A DNA stretch of 12,208 bases from Candidatus Magasanikiibacteriota bacterium (GCA_026396555.1 JAPLWO010000043.1:1-12208), one strand, 5' to 3'; shown: positions 1 through 8,039, numbered from the stretch's first letter. Numbers and translations: made by a program. Notes: generated from the sequence alone by a model not told the origin.

Positions 1-360
1 GGCGCCTCGATATTTTGGAAGTAGTGATCCGTGCACATTGACGCATCCGTGAGGAGCAATTTCGAGAATTGATGTTGGAATAATTAATCCGTATTGTGCA
101 ACGACAAATACATCGGCATTGAATTTTTTCAAATATTCAACAACCTCTGTCTTTTTAAGAGTTGTTGGTGTAAAAATCTCAATACCGCCTTCCTCAGCGA
201 CACGTGCAACGGGGGATGGTGTCACAATTTGTTTTCGTCCGACGGGGCGTGGTGGCTGTGTGACAGCGCATAACACGTTAAAATCATTGGGTTGCTTGAG
301 TAACGACTGTAATACACTGACGGCAAATTGTTCCGTACCAAAAAAAACTACTTTGATCAT
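1..360 (-). CDS. fmt: Methionyl-tRNA formyltransferase, N-terminal part (cut by window edge)
   Basis: Adds the formyl group from 10-formyl-tetrahydrofolate to Met-tRNA(fMet) for translation initiation, in the cytosol. The 120 visible residues begin MIKVVFFGTEQFA, the usual Rossmann-like start of the formyltransferase fold. They continue with the RPxGRKQ loop (residues 38-44), the SPV segment (49-51) and the NVHGSLLPKYRGA signature (108-120). Asn108 and His110 in that signature fit the formyl-transfer residues of the family. The third one, an Asp further on, and the C-terminal tRNA-binding domain lie beyond position 1, so only about a third of a usual ~310-residue protein is visible. The start lies 6 bp after the def stop codon, which supports co-transcription in the priA-def-fmt order. 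A weak AAAGG lies about 13 nt upstream; no good Shine-Dalgarno sequence is seen. Identification is very secure. Confidence 0.96.
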   Translation of the reverse strand, partial: MIKVVFFGTEQFAVSVLQSLLKQPNDFNVLCAVTQPPRPVGRKQIVTPSPVARVAEEGGIEIFTPTTLKKTEVVEYLKKFNADVFVVAQYGLIIPTSILEIAPHGCVNVHGSLLPKYRGA

Positions 361-366
361 AAAAAA

Positions 367-900
367 TTAAACAGCCTTTGGGTGTTTGCGATCGTGTTTC
401 CATGTTTCTTTAGCACGATCAATAAATAAAATACCATTAAGATGATCGATTTCATGCTGAAGTACGCGTGCAAAATAATCATTCGCGGCAAACTTAACTT
501 TTGTTCCGTCGCGAAGTGTTGCAGTTACAGAAATTTTAATATGTCGCTCAACAAAACCTGCAAGTCCCGGGACAGATAAACAACCTTCTTCTTCGATTCC
601 TGACTTCCATGAGTATTCAGTAATTTCAGGATTAAAAAAAATCGCGTCTGATTTTGTATCAAAGGGAAGTGCAGTTTGCTCTGCGAGGGCGTCCTTGCCA
701 ACGACGATTAAGCGAATATTTCGTCCGACTTGAGGAGCGGCTAATCCAATTCCATCATCATCATACATGGTATCGATCATCGCATCCGCAAATTTTTGCA
801 TGCTAGATTCCAAAATATGCTCCGCCGTGAGTGGAGTTGAAAGTTCGCGCAGACGAATATCTGGAAGTGTGACAATCGGCAGAATCTGTTTCATGCTCAT
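367..900 (-). CDS. def: Peptide deformylase
   Basis: Metallohydrolase that removes the N-formyl group from nascent proteins, so it is the functional counterpart of the adjacent fmt. At 177 residues it has normal length. All three family motifs are intact: GIGLAAPQ at 50-57, EEGCLSVPG at 104-112 and HEIDHLNG at 149-156. They provide the metal ligands Cys107, His149 and His153 and the catalytic Glu150, so it should be active. There is a small insertion (about 74-85) between the first two motifs. The protein begins MSMKQ, so a second start two codons later (ATG ending at 894) is equally possible; neither has a clear Shine-Dalgarno sequence. It begins 20 bp after the priA stop and ends 6 bp before fmt, so it is probably expressed as part of the same operon. 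Confidence 0.97.
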   Translation of the reverse strand: MSMKQILPIVTLPDIRLRELSTPLTAEHILESSMQKFADAMIDTMYDDDGIGLAAPQVGRNIRLIVVGKDALAEQTALPFDTKSDAIFFNPEITEYSWKSGIEEEGCLSVPGLAGFVERHIKISVTATLRDGTKVKFAANDYFARVLQHEIDHLNGILFIDRAKETWKHDRKHPKAV

Positions 901-920
901 AGCGTATCACAAAATCATGA

Positions 921-2432
921 TTATTTCAAGATATCAAACGGCGCTTGGTTAAAGCGTTTTCTGAGATCCCGCTCTTTTGCCCACCATATGGTATATCCGG
1001 CGAAATCACGGACGCGCCAAGCCAAAAGGTCGGGCTTACGCGTCTGAACAAACCATGATCCAATCCATGAATCGGAAAATTGGACTGCGGTACCCCTGAG
1101 ACGTTTCCATAGGAGTTCTTCGCTTTGAAACGTCGGGTGTAGCAATTCAAAATCTGCAGAAAGATCAATGATGAGGTCAAAGGATTGGAGCGGCAGGCGC
1201 GTATAAAGCGGTGTTGTTGCGATGACTACTGTTTTTTTATCTGGTGAGAATTGGAGCTGATCCAATTCTTTGAATTTGGCTGCATCCAACAGTATCGCAG
1301 TATCTTCACTGGAAATTACGGTTTGTGCGCGTAGTTCGTTAACTACTGTTTCAGCGCCATAGCCAATGAGCGAAAATCGGCTGCCGTGGCAGTTGGTACA
1401 TTGAGGGCTATGTTCAATCATTTCAGCAGTAAACAACGCGCCACAGTCCTTACAGACGGCGTGCGTGGCTTCACGAAGATGTGGTACAAAAAATAATATG
1501 CGTTGAAAATCGGAAATCTTATCAATGATGTGTGATGAGATAAAATTTCTGCGCGTTGTCGGCTCTTCAGTTGTGCGGTCGATGATCGTTGGCCAGAATT
1601 GTAATTGAGGAAGCGATCCAACTTTAGAGAGGTCTGGCGTATCAGGTGAATGTGCAAGAAAAATTATATTTTCGCCAAAAAAATTTTTTCGTGTATCTAA
1701 AATATTTCGGCACGAGTAGCGAACTCCCTCCCATTCTTGGTAACTTTCCTGAGTTGGGTCAATGAGGATGGTGAGCGAGTTTGTAACGGAAGGGAGCCAT
1801 GCTGCGAGATTGGTTCCAACAATCACAGACTGCGAACCATCTTCGGTCCACGCTTTCCAAACCGCGGTTCGTCTTGGCGATGACGTAGATATGTAGTGAA
1901 TGATTTGACGGTCGCCCAGAACTTGAATTTGTTGAACGAGCCGCTCAGCATCTGCATTCGATGGTGCAATGATGGCTACAGGTCCTGAGTGACCTGAGAT
2001 TAATGAGTCGAGCGCATGCAATTTAACTGTGGGTGATCCGTACCATGCATATTGCAGTTTGCTTTGTTCATTTTTGTATGACGGGCGTTCTGTTCGGTTC
2101 TCCAGAGTCGTTAAATTTTTTTTTGTAAATGGTGGAAGCATATGCTGCGCGAGAGAGCCGACGCTCTCCGACGTGTGTGATGAAAGTGATTTTAAAAAAT
2201 CTATCTCGCGAGAAATCAAAAAAAAATGTGGAACCTGCTCATCAATGGCACGAAGTTTAAATTGTGATGCATCTTTGATATCGAGGATGACGCCAAAAAC
2301 TTTTTTTCTACGGAACGGAATTTCAACAATCATCCCGCGCTGGGGGATGATTTTCATCTCCCATAGATAATCAAAAATTGCTGCGTGTGTAGGCAATGCG
2401 ACAAGTGGCGCAACTTGGATTATCCGAGACAT
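921..2432 (-). CDS. priA: PriA-like primosomal protein N', shortened and lacking helicase motifs
   Basis: Related to PriA, which recognises stalled replication forks and reloads the replisome. The 503-residue protein keeps the N-terminal DNA-binding-type domain (about 5-52, VAPLVALP and the VEIPF..KKVFGVI stretch). It also keeps the region following helicase motif I (205-243: VGTNLAAWLP, then LIDPTQESYQEWEGVRYSCRN) and a Cys4 zinc site (C327, C330, C345, C348) followed by GYGAETVVNEL. Canonical PriA is ~730 residues, with a GxTGSGKT Walker A, a DEEH box and two zinc sites. Here no Walker A is present, DEEHDxSYKQ has become DPTQESYQE, and the QVAGRAGR motif VI is unrecognisable, so ATPase or helicase activity is unlikely. 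An upstream ATG would add 11 residues but overlaps the previous gene. I chose the ATG ending at 2432 because it begins the family domain and lies 2 bp after that gene's stop. def follows 20 bp later, the classic arrangement. Confidence 0.85.
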   Translation of the reverse strand: MSRIIQVAPLVALPTHAAIFDYLWEMKIIPQRGMIVEIPFRRKKVFGVILDIKDASQFKLRAIDEQVPHFFLISREIDFLKSLSSHTSESVGSLAQHMLPPFTKKNLTTLENRTERPSYKNEQSKLQYAWYGSPTVKLHALDSLISGHSGPVAIIAPSNADAERLVQQIQVLGDRQIIHYISTSSPRRTAVWKAWTEDGSQSVIVGTNLAAWLPSVTNSLTILIDPTQESYQEWEGVRYSCRNILDTRKNFFGENIIFLAHSPDTPDLSKVGSLPQLQFWPTIIDRTTEEPTTRRNFISSHIIDKISDFQRILFFVPHLREATHAVCKDCGALFTAEMIEHSPQCTNCHGSRFSLIGYGAETVVNELRAQTVISSEDTAILLDAAKFKELDQLQFSPDKKTVVIATTPLYTRLPLQSFDLIIDLSADFELLHPTFQSEELLWKRLRGTAVQFSDSWIGSWFVQTRKPDLLAWRVRDFAGYTIWWAKERDLRKRFNQAPFDILK

Positions 2433-2434
2433 AA

Positions 2435-3148
2435 TTAGGCGGAGTAGAGATGTGCAACAATCCATGCAGTATTTAAATACTGCTCGTGTGAAATGATTTG
2501 AGTTTGATGTGGAAAATCCTTTATCATCCCGAACATTACACTTAAATTTTGAATATTTTTCTGAGCGACGATTTTATCATTTATTTTTGTTATATCTCTG
2601 GCGATTAATACCTTTTCAATTTTAGATGAGTCGATTTCCGGAATTTCAGTGCACGCAATAATCGCAATGCGACGAGGGTGTGAATGAAAAAAATCGTTCA
2701 ACCGAGTTCCAAATTCAAAATGATTTTCTGCTGGTTCTTCCGAAGTGCCGATGGTCATCATTTGAAATTGTTTTTGTAGATCGAGCGATCTCATCGCGAT
2801 TGCAGTTTGTGGATCTATAAAATCAGTATGAACTGAACGGAGTGAGAGATGCTTTTTTTGGATGAATGATTGCAAATCTCTCACCAAAGCGGTATCGAGC
2901 TGATATGAAATATGCGTCGTAATGATTCCAAATTTTTTCAGCGATTCTGTGAGGCGTGTATTAAAAGGAAGGGAATAGGAATTTTTAAAAACGCCTGCTC
3001 GATCGCTAATGATTACGATTGTTTCCGGTTCACTACGTTCAATTTCTGATCGAAACAACTGTAATGCCTCAAGCGTTTTTTCAGTAATATTTTTTGGATT
3101 CCTCAAAAAAAGATCATTCGTTGGAATCACTCCTGCAAAAACGATCAT
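2435..3148 (-). CDS. LigB/MEMO-fold (class III extradiol dioxygenase-like) protein, metal ligands lost
   Basis: A 237-residue cytosolic protein whose pattern resembles the class III extradiol dioxygenase B-subunit/MEMO family. It starts MIVFAGVIPTNDLFL, where members have IVPHPPLL. A helix containing KTLEAL follows, then PETIVIISDRAG (41-52), where members have PDTIVIISPHG. Further on are EFGTRL (145-150), RRIAIIACTEIPEI (159-172), where members have a SGDLSH-like segment, and a C-terminal ISHEQYLNTAWIVAHL stretch. At all three places the His expected to bind metal is absent (PH to PT, SPHG to SDRAG, DLSH to TEIP), so this is probably a non-catalytic relative. Its ATG overlaps the upstream stop by 4 bp (ATGA), suggesting translational coupling, and priA starts 2 bp after its stop. 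The role is unknown; position suggests a link to priA-def-fmt. The fold assignment is from motif resemblance only. Confidence 0.6.
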   Translation of the reverse strand: MIVFAGVIPTNDLFLRNPKNITEKTLEALQLFRSEIERSEPETIVIISDRAGVFKNSYSLPFNTRLTESLKKFGIITTHISYQLDTALVRDLQSFIQKKHLSLRSVHTDFIDPQTAIAMRSLDLQKQFQMMTIGTSEEPAENHFEFGTRLNDFFHSHPRRIAIIACTEIPEIDSSKIEKVLIARDITKINDKIVAQKNIQNLSVMFGMIKDFPHQTQIISHEQYLNTAWIVAHLYSA

Positions 3149-4551
3149 ACGCCAGTTCGTGCAGCGATCTGTGTTTTGCTTACGACGTCTTGTAATGGAT
3201 CTCCCATTGGAATGGTGACTAATGATTGTTCAGATGTAACAATCACATTTTTCTTTTGATAGCCTAAGTTATTAAATACTGTATCGCTTGGAATAAGCCG
3301 TAACATGCCGTTTGACACAACATATGTATATGGAGATCCTTTGGTCGTGAGAAGGGTCCCGTCCTTAAATGTCACAACTTTTGTTGGATCAAAATCAAAC
3401 TTCGCAAGCTGTTTTAAATCGAGCGTGATAATTTTTTTGCTTGGAAAATTATTTTTTGCGATATCAGCTGAGGGAATGATGTAACGAATACCATTTTTAA
3501 TATAGTACAATTGTTTTGATTTTTTCTCTTGAACAACGGCGCCTAATGGATAAATAGAAGCTGCGGTAATAAACGTTCCATTAGTATATTCGGCAACGTC
3601 CGCATCAGTCACATCATCAATTTCTTGAGGATTATATCCGAGATTTTTAAGCACCGCAGAACCTGCGATTGGATGTTTTTCATCATCGATCAATAAGTAG
3701 ATCATGTCGTTTGGTGTCCGTACCAAGCTGTAATTAGGAAGAGAAATTCCTGCGTCTTGCGCATAAGCAGAGAGATCGGTAGGCTGAACAGTGATAATGG
3801 AGTCTGGATTATAGCGAGAGAGAAACGCAGCACGCGTCAAAAATGGTCGTCGTTTTCCGTTTTGGATTAAGTAAACCGTTGCTTCGCCATCGGCTTTAAC
3901 AAGTGAGCCGTCCGGATAAAATTTAGTGAACCACTGCGACCAGAGTTGCCATAAATTTTTATTACCATTTATATGCGGAGTATATGTATACAAAAAACCA
4001 GTTGCATTTGAAAGTGGTGTGATCAGTTGATTGTCGATTAAATATTGTTGACCAGAACGCTTAATCCAGTTTGCTTGTAGGTTATCATAGTAGTAGCGCA
4101 TAATCCCCGAAGATCTGCGAACTTGAATCGCAAATCCTTTAAATTTCTGAATTGAAGGATCGCTCAAACTACACGCATCGCACACGCCATATCCGGTAGC
4201 CCAATCAAGTTGCTTTTGCGTTGGGTTTTGGGATGTGATTAAACTCTGTTCTTTTTGTAAAACAGCGAGAATATATCGTGGATTTATTTGATCCTCATTC
4301 GCGGTTGAAATAATAATTTCTGCCGCAGTTCGTAAGGTTCCGTCTTCATCAATAAATTGCATCGATCGGATACCACTTTGTTGCGCATTTAAAAAATTCT
4401 GAACATCCTGCACTGTCATTGTCTGGGCGGCGGTTAGATCAGCATCAGATAAAATAAGTTGAGGATTAAAATTGGTCGCGTGAACAATGGGTGCGAAAAC
4501 AAACATTGATAAGCATTCGAAAATAACGCAATGGGTGAGGAGTTTTCGCAT
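3145..4551 (-). CDS. Secreted lysozyme/transglycosylase-like protein with four C-terminal surface repeats
   Basis: A 468-residue protein with a signal peptide: Lys/Arg-containing start, hydrophobic stretch about 8-22, likely cleavage after VHA at 25. Residues ~45-210 form a domain with INPRYILAVLQKEQSLI (89-105), which resembles the helix holding the catalytic Glu of lytic transglycosylases; Glu101 is the candidate. GYGVCDAC (120-127, a CxxC) and KGFAIQVRRSSG (138-149) follow. I infer that this domain binds or cuts peptidoglycan. Four ~50-residue repeats follow (about 216-262, 276-322, 337-385, 398-448), each with a pattern like VYLIxNGxxRxxP, then a hydrophobic helix, then a VxxxDLxxY-like end. 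The same repeat occurs in the secreted protein at 9249-10526. The gene follows clpB by 46 bp and has a promoter-like sequence directly before the ATG, so it may be transcribed both with and without clpB. It overlaps the next gene by 4 bp. Confidence 0.75.
   Translation of the reverse strand: MRKLLTHCVIFECLSMFVFAPIVHATNFNPQLILSDADLTAAQTMTVQDVQNFLNAQQSGIRSMQFIDEDGTLRTAAEIIISTANEDQINPRYILAVLQKEQSLITSQNPTQKQLDWATGYGVCDACSLSDPSIQKFKGFAIQVRRSSGIMRYYYDNLQANWIKRSGQQYLIDNQLITPLSNATGFLYTYTPHINGNKNLWQLWSQWFTKFYPDGSLVKADGEATVYLIQNGKRRPFLTRAAFLSRYNPDSIITVQPTDLSAYAQDAGISLPNYSLVRTPNDMIYLLIDDEKHPIAGSAVLKNLGYNPQEIDDVTDADVAEYTNGTFITAASIYPLGAVVQEKKSKQLYYIKNGIRYIIPSADIAKNNFPSKKIITLDLKQLAKFDFDPTKVVTFKDGTLLTTKGSPYTYVVSNGMLRLIPSDTVFNNLGYQKKNVIVTSEQSLVTIPMGDPLQDVVSKTQIAARTGV
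3208..3906 (-). repeat. Four tandem ~50-residue protein repeats (coding)
   Basis: This segment encodes residues 216-448 of the secreted lysozyme-like protein. Four copies align by eye. Their cores are VYLIQNGKRRPF, IYLLIDDEKHPI, LYYIKNGIRYIIP and TYVVSNGMLRLIP. Each is followed 8-15 residues later by a Y/F-rich turn (RYNPDSI, GYNPQEI, NFPSKKI, GYQKKNV) and a short acidic or polar tail. The copies have diverged a lot, so this is an old protein repeat and not a recent DNA duplication. Two further copies lie in the 9249-10526 gene. Confidence 0.7.
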
Positions 4552-4560
4552 AGAAATTAT

Positions 4561-4589
4561 AGTATACCAAACTCAGGTTTTTGCCGCAA
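4561..4589 (-). promoter_or_regulatory. Predicted sigma70-type promoter before the lysozyme-like gene
   Basis: On the minus strand, TTGCGG (4584-4589) and TATACT (4561-4566) are 17 bp apart. The expected start of transcription is about 3 nt before the ATG at 4551, giving an almost leaderless mRNA. An overlapping TATAAT (4556-4561) lacks a matching -35 at normal spacing. The site lies in the 46-bp gap after clpB and would allow the downstream operon to be expressed without clpB. Prediction from sequence only. Confidence 0.5.
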
Positions 4590-4597
4590 TTTTTGCC

Positions 4598-7228
4598 CTA
4601 TATTCGCTTAAATTTGAGTGTTTTAGGTCCTGCATCAATTTCAACCGAAGCTCCGGGTGGAAGCTCGCCAGAAATAATTTGTGAGGCGAGCGGATCAAGT
4701 AACTCACGCTGGATAACTCGCTTGAGCGGGCGTGCGCCATACATGGGGTCGAACCCTTTCTTCGCCAGCCATTTCTTTGCTTTCGTGGCCACACTCAAGA
4801 TGATATCTTTTTCGGCCAAGCGCGATTGAACCAGTTTTAGTTGAATGTCAACGATTTCATGGAGATCATCTTCGGACAAGCTATGAAATACAATAATTTC
4901 ATCGATACGATTTAGGAATTCTGGTTTAAAATAATTTCGTAGTTGATCTGTGACTTGGGAATCAATTGATTGAGTCGCAGATTCGTCGGTCATACCAAAC
5001 CCAATTGATTTTTTTGTACCCGCATCTAAAATTAGATCTGAGCCAATATTGGATGTCATGATAATAATCGTATTTTTGAAGCTTACCACGCGCCCTTTCG
5101 CATCTGTTAATCTGCCTGCGTCTAATATTTGCAATAAAATATTAAAAACATCTGGATGTGCTTTCTCAATTTCATCAAACAGAATTACAGAATATGGTTT
5201 GTGTCGTACAAGTTCTGTCAGTTGTCCGCCTTCTTCAAACCCGACGTAGCCCGGAGGGGAGCCGATCATTTTTGCGGCTGAGTGAGATTCCATGTATTCA
5301 CTCATGTCAATGCGGATCAGCGCATCGCTGTCATTAAATAGAAACGCTGCAAGTGCTTTTGCAAGCTCTGTTTTGCCAACGCCTGTGGGACCGAGGAAAA
5401 TAAATGAACCAATTGGATGTGAGGGTTCATTAATTCCTGCGCGGGATCGACGAATTGCATGTGAAACAGCGGCGATTGCTTGTTTTTGTCCAACCACATT
5501 TTTTGAAAGCTCTGCTTCCATCTGTGTCAATTTTTTTGCTTCGCTCTGGAGCATTTTTGTGATTGGAATTCCTGTCCAGCGAGAAACAACGGCTGCGATG
5601 TCTTCATCAGTAACTTCTTCTTTTAAAATGCGGCGGCCTGATGTTTGTAGATTAGTTAAATGCGCTTCTTCACGCAAAAGCGCTTGTTCAACCGCGGGAA
5701 TTTGCCCATAACGTATTTCTGCGACACGTTGTAGGTCGCCGTGGCGTTCTGCAATTTCTGCGGATTGTTTTAATTCCTCAACTTTTCGTTTGTGTTCGCG
5801 AATATTTGTAATAATATTTTTTTCGCCCTGCCACTGCATTTCAAGTTCGCGTGACTTTTCTTGCACATCTGCAAGTTCTTTTGAGAGTTCCTGAAGTCGC
5901 AGCAGGGAATCCTTATCGGTTTCTTTTTGTAGTGCTCGTTTTTCAATCTCTAATCGCATGACATCGCGTTTTAGACGATCAAGCTCTGTTGGCATTGAAT
6001 CAATTTCCATGCGAAGCGATGCGGTGGCTTCATCGATCAGATCAACTGCTTTGTCTGGCAATTGTCGATCAGTGATATAACGATGAGAAAATTCTGCTGC
6101 CGCAACGATCGCAGCATCAGTAATACGAACACCATGATGCACTTCGTATTTTTCTTTGATGCCACGTAAAATAGCGATCGTATCTTCAACACTTGGTTCT
6201 GTAACGAGCACGGGTTGAAAACGGCGCTCGAGCGCCGCGTCCTTCTCGATGTATTTTTGATATTCCTTGAGCGTCGTTGCACCGATGGCGTGGAGTTCAC
6301 CACGAGCAAGTGCAGGCTTCAGCATATTTGATGCGTCTATGGCGCCCTCAGAGCCTCCAGCGCCCACAATGGTATGCAGTTCATCGAGAAATAAAATAAT
6401 TTTTCCTCCTGATTCCTTTACTTCTTGCATGACCGCTTTTAATCGCTCTTCAAATTCTCCACGAAATTTAGTTCCGGCAACGAGCGCGCCCATATCAATT
6501 GCGACAACCTCTTTATCACGTAATGTTTCTGGAACATCACCACTCACGATACGCTGCGCCAATCCTTCAACGATCGCCGTTTTTCCAACACCCGGTTCAC
6601 CAATCAGCACAGGATTATTTTTTGTGCGTCGGGACAGCGTTTGCATAACTCGTCGAATTTCTTCATCGCGTCCAATCACAGGGTCTAGTTTTTCTTTGCG
6701 TGCAAGATCGGTAAAATTTGTTCCGTACTTTTCAAGCGCTTGATATCGCTGTTCTGGTTCGGGTGAATCGACTTTTTGAGTGCCGCGGATTGCTACCAGC
6801 ACATTTAAAATCATTTCGTATTGCAATCCGAATGTATGTAATAAATCTTGTGTCGGGGTTTTAACTTGTAGGAACGCTAAAAAAAGATGCTCAGTAGAAA
6901 TAAAATCATCATGCAAACGTTTTGATTCTGTTTCCGCAGCTTGTAAAATCGAAACTGTTTCTGGCGCAAAAAAAATTTGACCGATTGTGTGCCTCTCTAT
7001 AGCAGGAGCCTTCGGAAGGTGATCGATCGCAGCTTGAATTGCTGCGCGCAATTGAACATCAGGCGCTTGAAGCTTTTTTAAAATAGTTGGAACAACGCCA
7101 CCGACTTGAATTGCGAGAGCTAGTAATAGATGCTCCGGATGCACTTGTTGTTGTCCATTTTCTTCAGCGATTTGTTGTGCGGCCTGCAGCGCTTCTTGCG
7201 ATTTATGTGTAAATTGTTGCGGGTTCAT
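4598..7228 (-). CDS. clpB: ATP-dependent disaggregase ClpB (Hsp100)
   Basis: Hexameric AAA+ chaperone that, with DnaK, pulls polypeptides out of aggregates through its central pore in the cytosol. The 876 residues match the usual ~860. In order: an N domain with two Clp_N repeats (about 1-145); AAA-1 with Walker A GEPGVGKT (210-217), Walker B LFLDE (279-283) and the ERRF arginine finger (334-337); the coiled-coil M domain (about 405-530) that distinguishes ClpB from ClpA; AAA-2 with Walker A GPTGVGKT (613-620), Walker B LFDE (683-686), FLNRID (771-776) and sensor-2 GARPLKR (831-837). Pore-loop 1 is KFRG (254-257) in place of the usual KYRG; pore-loop 2 is GYVG (660-663). All catalytic residues seem intact. 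No CIRCE element is visible upstream; the promoter at 7264-7292 looks like a housekeeping type. No Shine-Dalgarno sequence precedes the ATG. Confidence 0.98.
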   Translation of the reverse strand: MNPQQFTHKSQEALQAAQQIAEENGQQQVHPEHLLLALAIQVGGVVPTILKKLQAPDVQLRAAIQAAIDHLPKAPAIERHTIGQIFFAPETVSILQAAETESKRLHDDFISTEHLFLAFLQVKTPTQDLLHTFGLQYEMILNVLVAIRGTQKVDSPEPEQRYQALEKYGTNFTDLARKEKLDPVIGRDEEIRRVMQTLSRRTKNNPVLIGEPGVGKTAIVEGLAQRIVSGDVPETLRDKEVVAIDMGALVAGTKFRGEFEERLKAVMQEVKESGGKIILFLDELHTIVGAGGSEGAIDASNMLKPALARGELHAIGATTLKEYQKYIEKDAALERRFQPVLVTEPSVEDTIAILRGIKEKYEVHHGVRITDAAIVAAAEFSHRYITDRQLPDKAVDLIDEATASLRMEIDSMPTELDRLKRDVMRLEIEKRALQKETDKDSLLRLQELSKELADVQEKSRELEMQWQGEKNIITNIREHKRKVEELKQSAEIAERHGDLQRVAEIRYGQIPAVEQALLREEAHLTNLQTSGRRILKEEVTDEDIAAVVSRWTGIPITKMLQSEAKKLTQMEAELSKNVVGQKQAIAAVSHAIRRSRAGINEPSHPIGSFIFLGPTGVGKTELAKALAAFLFNDSDALIRIDMSEYMESHSAAKMIGSPPGYVGFEEGGQLTELVRHKPYSVILFDEIEKAHPDVFNILLQILDAGRLTDAKGRVVSFKNTIIIMTSNIGSDLILDAGTKKSIGFGMTDESATQSIDSQVTDQLRNYFKPEFLNRIDEIIVFHSLSEDDLHEIVDIQLKLVQSRLAEKDIILSVATKAKKWLAKKGFDPMYGARPLKRVIQRELLDPLASQIISGELPPGASVEIDAGPKTLKFKRI

Positions 7229-7243
7229 ACATGCAAAAAAAGC

Positions 7244-7271
7244 TTGATTTATTTGCTTTTTTTAGTATAAT
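7244..7271 (+). promoter_or_regulatory. Predicted promoter of the glycosyltransferase gene
   Basis: TTGATT (7244-7249) and a perfect TATAAT (7266-7271) are 16 bp apart. Transcription would start near 7278, leaving a leader of only ~14 nt (A-rich, no Shine-Dalgarno sequence) before the ATG at 7292. The -10 shares 7266-7269 with the -10 of the clpB promoter on the other strand. Confidence 0.65.
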
Positions 7272-7292
7272 GATATCAATCAAAAAAATCAA
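7264..7292 (-). promoter_or_regulatory. Predicted clpB promoter
   Basis: On the minus strand, TTGATT (7287-7292) and TATACT (7264-7269) are separated by exactly 17 bp, a good sigma70-type match. Transcription would start near 7257, giving a ~29-nt leader before the clpB ATG at 7228. The -35 box touches the first base of the divergent glycosyltransferase gene, and the -10 overlaps the -10 of the opposing promoter by four bases. The two promoters therefore cannot easily be occupied together. Confidence 0.65.
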
Positions 7293-8032
7293 TGGACATG
7301 AAGCTTTCATCTTTTTTGGAATTCAATTATTGGAGCGGGGATTCATACACCGCTGTTTTAGAATTAGATAAGCGAATAGCTGAAACCAAAAAAATTCAAC
7401 ATGTCGTGACATTGAATGCAGAGATGATGTTACACGCACTTGAACATCCAAAAGTTTTTGAAGCGATTCGATTAAGTGATTTTAAAGTTATTGATACCAT
7501 CTCAGTATTTTGGTGGATGAGTCTGTTGCATAAAAAATGCGCGCGTATACCGGGGATTGATTTAGCGACGGAATTTATTGCTAAAAAAAATAGACGCGTC
7601 GCCTTGATTGGCGGATCAAATGATTTTATTCGTCAGCAAGCTGTGGAATTTGTAGCATCGCAAGGTTCGCAAGTTATTTTTTTGTCTGAAGGTCCCCGAA
7701 TTTCTGATGTAGATGGTGAAATTCCCTCTGGTATTAATCTGAACGAATTACGTGCCGCACATCCAGATTTAATTCTCGTCGGATTTGGGCATGGGAAGCA
7801 GGAACGCTGGATTCAAACAGTGAGAGGTGAGCTCAATTTTCCAACTATTATGATTGGCGTTGGTGGAACTATTGACATTTGGGGTGGAAAAGTTCGGCGC
7901 GCGCCCACATTCATGAGGTCGATTGGTCTTGAGTGGTTGTGGCGCTTGTTTCAAGAACCCCGTAGATTACCACGCATTTTTCAAGCAGTGATCATTTTTC
8001 CATGTAGGGCATTATTTGAGAGTCTGCTATAA
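7292..8032 (+). CDS. WecG/TagA/CpsF-family glycosyltransferase
   Basis: Family members (GT26) transfer a sugar, often N-acetylmannosamine or its uronic acid, from a UDP-sugar to a polyprenyl-diphosphate-linked acceptor on the inner membrane face, during synthesis of teichoic acid linkage units or surface polysaccharide. The 246-residue length is normal. Family landmarks are TLNAEM (40-45, with the usual T/N pair), Asp68 at the position of the proposed catalytic Asp, RIPGIDL (85-91), a LIGGS loop (105-109), PDLILVGFGHGKQERW (158-173), GVGGTIDIWGG (189-199), RRAPTFM (202-208) and the C-terminal GLEWLWRLFQEPRRL (212-226). Deviations: the usual DG after the catalytic Asp is DT, and the PKQE motif is GKQE. 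The substrate cannot be told from sequence. A second ATG two codons in is a possible start. The M23 gene follows after 7 bp. Confidence 0.9.
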   Translation: MDMKLSSFLEFNYWSGDSYTAVLELDKRIAETKKIQHVVTLNAEMMLHALEHPKVFEAIRLSDFKVIDTISVFWWMSLLHKKCARIPGIDLATEFIAKKNRRVALIGGSNDFIRQQAVEFVASQGSQVIFLSEGPRISDVDGEIPSGINLNELRAAHPDLILVGFGHGKQERWIQTVRGELNFPTIMIGVGGTIDIWGGKVRRAPTFMRSIGLEWLWRLFQEPRRLPRIFQAVIIFPCRALFESLL

Positions 8033-8033
8033 T
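8025..8033 (+). promoter_or_regulatory. Extended -10 promoter giving a possible leaderless M23-peptidase mRNA
   Basis: TGC followed by TATAAT (TG at 8025-8026, TATAAT 8028-8033) is a perfect extended -10 element. Six bases separate it from the ATG at 8040, so transcription is expected to start at or within a base of the A of the start codon. No good -35 is visible, as is common for extended -10 promoters. It overlaps the last codons and the stop of the upstream glycosyltransferase gene. Confidence 0.5.
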
Positions 8034-8039
8034 GGCTGC

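Noticed and set aside
119..370. Plus-strand 83-codon open frame
   Set aside because: It lies antisense to fmt, whose minus-strand frame is open to the window edge and carries clear family motifs; the plus-strand product looks like nothing known.
901..929. Promoter for def with TTGAAA and a TACGCT -10
   Set aside because: The -10 matches only half of the consensus and the genes are tightly packed, so readthrough from upstream is the simpler view.
2433..2465. Upstream ATG of the PriA-like gene (11 extra residues)
   Set aside because: It would overlap the previous gene, and the family similarity begins at the next ATG, which lies 2 bp after that gene's stop.
5292..5711. Plus-strand 139-codon open frame, and a 158-codon one at 6267-6743
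   Set aside because: Both are antisense to well-conserved clpB AAA+ motifs; low-complexity Ser/Ala/Pro content is typical of a frame shadow.
7229..7291. CIRCE/HrcA heat-shock operator before clpB
   Set aside because: No TTAGCACTC-N9-GAGTGCTAA-like sequence is present in the gap.
8016..8039. Upstream TTG start for the M23 peptidase
   Set aside because: It overlaps the glycosyltransferase end and would put eight residues in front of a normal signal peptide; an extended -10 box is positioned for the ATG at 8040.
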